Below the pieces are notes generated by a model, which searched no databases, was not told where the DNA came from, and worked only from the letters and a program-made list of their open reading frames with translations. A program made the position numbers and the translations under genes. From assembly GCA_964406345.1 (NCBI GenBank), contig CAYORK010000030.1:1-10942 (forward strand): DNA of 10,942 bases, read 5' to 3'. This DNA comes from SYAN01 sp964406345. Its GTDB lineage: Bacteria; Actinomycetota; Actinomycetes; Nanopelagicales; Nanopelagicaceae. Position 1 is the stretch's first letter. Every line of letters starts with the position of its first letter. Below are positions 6,795 to 10,942 of the stretch, one piece after another.

Positions 6795-7382
6795 CTAGAG
6801 CGTCAAGCGATCCGAAATTTGGGCGAATATCGAGGCCCCGATACCGGAGACATTCTGAATGTCTTCCACCTTGAGGAAGGGACCATTCTTGCTGCGATGG
6901 TCGATGATCCGTTGCGCAAGGACAGGTCCGATCCCAGGAAGGGAGTCGAAGTGCGACTTACTGCCCGAGTTGATCGACACCTTGCCAGTGAATATCCCCT
7001 TTCGTCCTGATGGAGGGTTGAAGGCTTGGAACTTCTTTGAGGTGATGGCGACCTGTTCACCATCGACGAGGCGTCTCGCCATATTGATGTGTGACGCGTT
7101 GAATCCTCGCTTGAGACCACCTGCCATCTCGATCGCATCGATGACGCGTGAACCATCCGGAAGTTGGTAAACGCCCGGCACCTTCACCTTGCCTGTGACA
7201 TCTACATAGATGACCATCTTCGGAGCAGCCGCACTTTCAGTAGCGGAAGTCGTAGCCGGCAGAACTTGCGGCACCGCCTCGCCACGTGCGGAATAGAAGA
7301 AGAAGAGCGCGACTGCGATCGCCGTGATCGCAAGGACTGCGATTCCACGCCTCTGATCGCTCGTAAACTGAGAGAGTTTCAT
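6795..7382 (-). CDS. comEA: ComEA, DNA receptor of the competence system
   Basis: 195 aa. The order of parts is a short cytoplasmic tail, one TM helix (about 13-31), a flexible Ala/Thr/Ser-rich linker (35-55), an SLBB-type soluble domain (57-115; VDVTGKVKVPGVYQLPDGSRV) and a C-terminal double helix-hairpin-helix DNA-binding domain (136-195) with SLPGIGPVLAQRIIDHR and VSGIGASIFAQI. ComEA is anchored in the membrane and passes double-stranded DNA to the uptake channel ComEC, encoded directly downstream. The ATG at 7382..7380 places the TM helix at the expected distance from the N-terminus; in-frame codons further up overlap leuS and do not resemble the family. There is no Shine-Dalgarno sequence, but a TTTTAT box lies 6 nt before the ATG. 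The stop is TAG at 6797..6795. Confidence 0.93.
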   Translation of the reverse strand: MKLSQFTSDQRRGIAVLAITAIAVALFFFYSARGEAVPQVLPATTSATESAAAPKMVIYVDVTGKVKVPGVYQLPDGSRVIDAIEMAGGLKRGFNASHINMARRLVDGEQVAITSKKFQAFNPPSGRKGIFTGKVSINSGSKSHFDSLPGIGPVLAQRIIDHRSKNGPFLKVEDIQNVSGIGASIFAQISDRLTL

Positions 7383-7388
7383 GGCGGG

Positions 7389-7394
7389 ATAAAA
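7389..7394 (-). promoter_or_regulatory. Weak -10-like box before comEA
   Basis: TTTTAT on the minus strand, then CCCGCC, then ATG. It matches 4 of 6 bases of TATAAT and has the same 6-nt spacing as at holA. The match is weak; its main support is the repeated geometry and the lack of a ribosome binding site. Confidence 0.3.
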
Positions 7395-7409
7395 GCGCCC
7401 GAATCTCAG

Positions 7410-7436
7410 CAAGAGCTCGACGCCTATGGCCTCTTG
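7410..7436 (-). repeat. Hairpin in the leuS–comEA gap
   Basis: CAAGAG–15 nt–CTCTTG on the minus strand is a perfect 6-bp inverted repeat lying 26 nt after the leuS stop. The loop holds a small GCC-ATA-GGC inner stem. A short T-run (CTTTTAT) follows only about 12 nt later, too far for a clear intrinsic terminator, so termination after leuS is possible but unproven. Confidence 0.35.
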
Positions 7437-7461
7437 TTGATGAGGCGAGAGTGTGGAGGGA

Positions 7462-9930
7462 TCAGATGACGATATTGACGAGCTTCGGAGCCCGTGTGAT
7501 GACCTTCTTGATCTCAGCGCCATCGAGTTCACCTGAGATCTGCGAGTTCTGTAGGGCCAACTTCTCAAGTTCCTGATCAGAGATATCAGGCGCTACTTCG
7601 ATTCGATCCTTGATCTTCCCGTTGATCTGCAAGATCGCAACGACCTTCTCTGCGGAGACAAGGTCGGGGTCGATCGCCGGCCATCCCGCACGTGCGATCG
7701 AAGGGGCGTGACCGAGGATCTCCCACATCTCCTCCGCTGTGTAGGGAGCGACCAATGAGAGTGCGATGGCAACAGCCTCTGCTGCCTCACGGACGGCGGC
7801 ATCGCCACCTCCGACACCGGTATCGATCGCCTTACGCGTGGCATTGACCAGCTCCATGACGCGAGCGACAGCGACATTGAAGCGGAAGGACTCTACGGCG
7901 AAGGAAATATCTGCGAGGGCCTTGTGGGTCACTTTGCGAAGCTCGACGCTTCCCTGGCTTGGATCGATTCCGACCGGACTCGTCACATCCTTAGCGATAC
8001 GCCAAGCGCGACTGAGGAACTTGACCGAGCCGGATGGTGAGACATCCTTCCAATCGATGTCATCTTCAGGTGGCCCTGCGAAGACCATGGAGAGACGAAT
8101 CGCATCGACGCCATGATGAGCGAGTTCATCTGAGAGTCGTACAAGGTTGCCTCGACTCTTGCTCATAGCGGAGCCGTCCATCAGGACCATTCCTTGATTG
8201 AGAAGGCGTGTGAATGGTTCGGTGAAGTCGAGGTAGCCCATATCGAAGAGCGCCTTGGTGAAGAAACGTGAGTAGAGCAAGTGCAAGATCGCGTGCGTGA
8301 CACCACCGACATACTGATCGACTGGCAACCAGGTCTTTACCTGCTCGAGATCGAATGGCTTGTCGTTGACATGGACGCTGGTGAAACGAAGGAAGTACCA
8401 GGATGAATCGACGAAGGTATCCATGGTGTCGGTATCGCGTTTTGCTCTCGCACCACACTTCGGGCAATCGACATTGACCCACTCGTCTGCGGTCGCAAGA
8501 GGTGAGACACCCTTCGGTTTCAGGTCGAGATCCTTCGCCGTCGGCAAGCGAACCGGAAGTTGATCCTCTGGAACTGGTACCTCACCACACTTCTCGCAAT
8601 GGATGATGGGAATCGGAGTTCCCCAGAATCGTTGCCGCGAGATCAACCAATCACGAAGACGATAGTTCTCTGTCGCGCTCGCCAGGCTCTTCTTTGCCAG
8701 ATCGGCGACGATCCGCTCCCCACCGCTCTTCATATCCAAGCCGTCATATCCACCGGAGTTGATCAATCTGCCGTCACCATCAGTTGCGACGCCCGTGGCA
8801 GCAGGATCCTCTTCCTCGGTATCGACGACGACGCGAACTGCGAGTCCCATCGCTCGCGCGAAGTCGAGGTCTCGTTGATCATGCGCCGGCACAGCCATGA
8901 TCGCACCGGTTCCATAGTCAGCGAGGACATAGTCGCTCGCCCAGACCGGGATCCGCTCACCGTTGACTGGGTTGATCGCATATCGATTGAGGAAGATGCC
9001 ACTCTTCTTCCGATCGGTGGAGAGTCGATCTATCTCCGATGCGGAGCGAACCGACTCCAGATACTTCTCGAATTCTGCTTCGACGCCGCTTCCGTTGGCC
9101 AACTCCCTTGCCAATTCACTGTCGACCGCGACAACCATGAATGTCGCACCGAAGAGAGTATCTGGCCGCGTAGTGAAGATGGTGATGGGCTCACTTCGCC
9201 CTTCAACAGCGAAGTCCACCTTGGCACCGGTTGACTTACCGATCCAATTCCGCTGCATGGTCAAGACCTTCTCTGGCCACTTACCTTCGAGTTGTTCCAT
9301 GTCGTCAAGGAGACGGTCTGCGTAATCAGTGATCTTGAAATACCACTGGGTCAACTTCTTCTTCGTTACCTCGGTGTCACATCGTTCACAAAGACCTGCT
9401 ACGACTTGCTCGTTGGCCAAGACGGTCTGGCAGTCAGGACACCAATTGACTGGTGAGTCTTTGCGATAGGCGAGGCCGCGTTCATAGAACTTGAGGAAGA
9501 TCCATTGGTTCCACCGGTAATACTCCGGATCACATGTATTGAGAATCCGTTCCCAATCGAAGGAGCAGGCATATCGACGCATCGAAGCCCGCTGCGTTGC
9601 GATGTTCTCGTAGGTCCATTCACGTGGATCGGAGTTTCGCTTGATCGCGGCGTTCTCTGCTGGCAGACCGAATGCATCCCATCCGATCGGATGTAGGACG
9701 TTGTAACCTCGCTGGACCCAATACCGGGCGATCACATCGCCGAGAGCGTAAGCCTCCGCATGTCCCATGTGCAGGTCCCCTGATGGGTAAGGGAACATAT
9801 CGAGCACATACTTCTTCGGTCGTTGATCTTGAGGGTCGCCGGAGCGAAAGGGAGCGAGTTTATCCCACCTGGCAAGCCACTTCTCTTGAACGCCTTGGAT
9901 GTCATAGGCCTCGTGAGTTCGCTCGGACAT
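7462..9930 (-). CDS. leuS: Leucyl-tRNA synthetase, bacterial type
   Basis: 822 aa class I aminoacyl-tRNA synthetase that charges tRNA-Leu in the cytoplasm. Motifs in order: the HIGH-equivalent HMGH at 54-57; a zinc knuckle CPDC (164-167) / CERC (181-184); the CP1 editing domain with TTRPDTLFG at 253-261 and the conserved Asp of VPAHDQRD (D351); RDWLISRQRFWGTPIP around 426-441; a second cysteine pair set CEKC (445-448) / CPKC (489-492); and the KMSKS-equivalent MSKSRGN at 589-595, preceded by Ala instead of Lys. The anticodon-binding helices and C-terminal domain (AILQINGKIKDRIEV) are present. It is shorter than the ~950-aa enzymes of many Actinobacteria, closer to the E. coli form. The ATG at 9930 was chosen over an in-frame start 15 codons upstream that would overlap the SDR gene. 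Confidence 0.97.
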   Translation of the reverse strand: MSERTHEAYDIQGVQEKWLARWDKLAPFRSGDPQDQRPKKYVLDMFPYPSGDLHMGHAEAYALGDVIARYWVQRGYNVLHPIGWDAFGLPAENAAIKRNSDPREWTYENIATQRASMRRYACSFDWERILNTCDPEYYRWNQWIFLKFYERGLAYRKDSPVNWCPDCQTVLANEQVVAGLCERCDTEVTKKKLTQWYFKITDYADRLLDDMEQLEGKWPEKVLTMQRNWIGKSTGAKVDFAVEGRSEPITIFTTRPDTLFGATFMVVAVDSELARELANGSGVEAEFEKYLESVRSASEIDRLSTDRKKSGIFLNRYAINPVNGERIPVWASDYVLADYGTGAIMAVPAHDQRDLDFARAMGLAVRVVVDTEEEDPAATGVATDGDGRLINSGGYDGLDMKSGGERIVADLAKKSLASATENYRLRDWLISRQRFWGTPIPIIHCEKCGEVPVPEDQLPVRLPTAKDLDLKPKGVSPLATADEWVNVDCPKCGARAKRDTDTMDTFVDSSWYFLRFTSVHVNDKPFDLEQVKTWLPVDQYVGGVTHAILHLLYSRFFTKALFDMGYLDFTEPFTRLLNQGMVLMDGSAMSKSRGNLVRLSDELAHHGVDAIRLSMVFAGPPEDDIDWKDVSPSGSVKFLSRAWRIAKDVTSPVGIDPSQGSVELRKVTHKALADISFAVESFRFNVAVARVMELVNATRKAIDTGVGGGDAAVREAAEAVAIALSLVAPYTAEEMWEILGHAPSIARAGWPAIDPDLVSAEKVVAILQINGKIKDRIEVAPDISDQELEKLALQNSQISGELDGAEIKKVITRAPKLVNIVI

Positions 9931-9938
9931 AAGTGGTG

Positions 9939-9944
9939 AGTTTA
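9939..9944 (-). promoter_or_regulatory. Possible -10 box before leuS
   Basis: TAAACT on the minus strand lies 8 nt before the leuS ATG, in the 16-nt gap after the SDR stop. It fits TANNNT with slightly longer spacing than at holA. No Shine-Dalgarno sequence is seen in the gap. Confidence 0.3.
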
Positions 9945-9946
9945 CT

Positions 9947-10885
9947 TCACCATGTGACGCCAGTGAGTTCCTCACTGATATGCCAGAGATTGCTCGCCAA
10001 TTGTTGGTCGTAGGCGAGTGAACGTGCTCGACTCAAACGTGGATGCCCTCGCATCTCAAGGAATCCATCAGGTCCAACGAGAGCGCCACCATGCAGGTCT
10101 TCGATCGTCGCCGCTGCGAGAGTCGGAAGCGCGCCCATCGATGCATCTTGTGCGATGAGTCGATTCATCCAAGAGATGGCCTTCTTCCGATTCTGGTCTC
10201 CGGTGAGATCAGCAGCCACATACTGGAGATTGGTGTCGGCATATCCTGGATGGACCACCATCGAGGTGAAAGGAAGGTCATTCGCTCTCGCGCGACGCTC
10301 CAGTTCGAATCCGAAGAGCATATTGGCGAGCTTGCTCGTCCCGTAGACCTTCCACGGGGCGTAGGAATCCTTGATCTCCTCCGCGATGAAACGAGAAGAG
10401 ATCTCGTCGAGAGAACCACTGCCGAAATCCCCCATGCGGTGTGCACTACTGGAGACAGTGACCACCCGAGACTTGATCTTCTCCTTGAGAAGCGCAGCAA
10501 GTGCGAAGTGTCCGAGATGGTTCGTCGCCATCTGCATCTCGAAACCATCGTCATTCGAAGTGAAAGGAATCGCCATGATGCCAGCGTTGAGGATCAAGAC
10601 ATCAACCTCACCGGTGATCTTGCGAGCAGCACTGCGGACTGAGTTGAGCGACGAGATATCGCATTCGACCCATGACGCCCTCTCACGACCAAGTGCCAGG
10701 ACAATGCGTTCTGCCTTCAGCGGATTCCTCGCAGCAATAACCACTTCACCGCCGGCCCGAACCAATTCACGGGCTGCCTCGAGGCCAATTCCACTCGTGG
10801 CACCAGTGATGACGAAACGCTTTCCAGAGAGATCCGGGATATCGGATGCGCTCCACCCCTTGGGGATGCGAAGTGTCGATTTCAT
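9947..10885 (-). CDS. Short-chain dehydrogenase/reductase, retinol-dehydrogenase-like
   Basis: 312 aa. Rossmann-fold NAD(P)-dependent oxidoreductase with a full SDR motif set: TGATSGIG nucleotide loop at 27-34, D76 in CDIS, NAG at 100-102, N122 in TNHLGHF, S145-S147 in VSSSAH, and the catalytic YGTSK with Y181 and K185. The basic residue in AARN (R53) suggests NADP(H) preference. The opening GWSASDIPDLSGKRFVITGA and the HPGYADT segment resemble the retinol dehydrogenase / protochlorophyllide reductase-like subgroup, whose bacterial members mostly have unknown substrates. No signal peptide or TM helix is seen. The ATG lies only 4 nt after the tRNA-Ala 3' end, with no ribosome binding site. leuS follows after 16 nt. 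The substrate cannot be inferred, and proximity to leuS does not imply a link to translation. Confidence 0.9.
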   Translation of the reverse strand: MKSTLRIPKGWSASDIPDLSGKRFVITGATSGIGLEAARELVRAGGEVVIAARNPLKAERIVLALGRERASWVECDISSLNSVRSAARKITGEVDVLILNAGIMAIPFTSNDDGFEMQMATNHLGHFALAALLKEKIKSRVVTVSSSAHRMGDFGSGSLDEISSRFIAEEIKDSYAPWKVYGTSKLANMLFGFELERRARANDLPFTSMVVHPGYADTNLQYVAADLTGDQNRKKAISWMNRLIAQDASMGALPTLAAATIEDLHGGALVGPDGFLEMRGHPRLSRARSLAYDQQLASNLWHISEELTGVTW

Positions 10886-10889
10886 TCTG

Positions 10890-10942
10890 TGGAGCTAAGG
10901 GGACTTGAACCCCTGACCCCCTGCATGCCATGCAGGTGCGCT
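10890..10942 (-). tRNA. tRNA-Ala (anticodon GGC), 5' part outside the window
   Basis: The visible 53 nt match tRNA positions 21-73. They comprise the 3' strand of the D stem (GCGC), A26, anticodon stem CCTGC/GCAGG with loop ATGGCAT (anticodon GGC, decodes GCC/GCU), variable loop GGGTC, T stem AGGGG/CCCCT with loop TTCAAGT, 3' acceptor strand TAGCTCC and discriminator A at 10890. U70 in the acceptor strand fits the G3·U70 pair that identifies alanine tRNAs. CCA is not encoded (CAG follows), so it must be added after transcription. The 5' acceptor strand and first half of the D arm lie beyond the window. Confidence 0.93.

Noticed and set aside
6790..6850. -1 ribosomal frameshift joining comEA to comEC
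   Set aside because: The comEC frame is -1 relative to comEA, but I found no X XXY YYZ slippery heptamer before the comEA stop. It is kept only as a remote explanation of the comEC start problem.
7383..7568. Longer comEA start overlapping the end of leuS
   Set aside because: The 62 extra residues are arginine/serine-rich shadow translation of leuS; the ATG at 7382 gives a normal ComEA with its TM helix in place.
8560..9234. Plus-strand open frame of 224 codons opposite leuS
   Set aside because: Antisense to the LeuRS editing and catalytic domains; no family features and no independent start signals.
10043..10642. Plus-strand open frame of 199 codons opposite the SDR gene
   Set aside because: Shadow of the SDR coding frame; the SDR motifs on the other strand explain the sequence.

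Overview
The window holds one minus-strand block of chromosomal housekeeping genes. In transcription order, from high to low coordinates, it reads tRNA-Ala(GGC, 5' end outside the window) – short-chain dehydrogenase – leuS – comEA – comEC – holA – rpsT – lepA – hemW. The first few codons of another minus-strand gene may lie at the left edge. I see no gene I can support on the plus strand; the long open frames there are antisense shadows of leuS, lepA, hemW and the SDR gene. I see no mobile element, integrase, CRISPR array or rRNA.

The order leuS–comEA–comEC–holA–rpsT–lepA–hemW is the layout I know from Actinobacteria (Actinomycetota), where a heat-shock regulator gene (hrcA) and dnaJ often follow. 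Intergenic gaps are short, base composition is moderate (roughly 50-55% GC by eye) and several start codons look leaderless. This suggests a small-genome, perhaps aquatic, actinobacterium, but the assignment is inference from synteny and protein style and no marker gene was compared.

Right part (about 7460-10942): the visible 53 nt of tRNA-Ala end only 4 nt before the ATG of an SDR oxidoreductase. A 16-nt gap then leads to leuS, which carries all expected catalytic and editing motifs. Centre (about 3530-7382): comEA and comEC encode the DNA receptor and inner-membrane channel of natural transformation, and holA encodes the delta subunit of the DNA polymerase III clamp loader. Left part (1-3398): rpsT (ribosomal protein S20), lepA (EF4) and hemW are tightly packed; lepA and hemW overlap by the 4 bases GTGA.

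No wholly new system is evident. The points worth checking are regulatory and start-site oddities. The SDR transcript may receive its 5' end from tRNA processing. comEC keeps coding for two typical N-terminal membrane helices upstream of its first standard start codon. Several genes have a -10-like box 6-8 nt before the ATG, as leaderless transcripts do. A perfect hairpin runs into the lepA start codon, and there are competing hairpins at the holA stop. The tetramer GATC is strongly over-represented.
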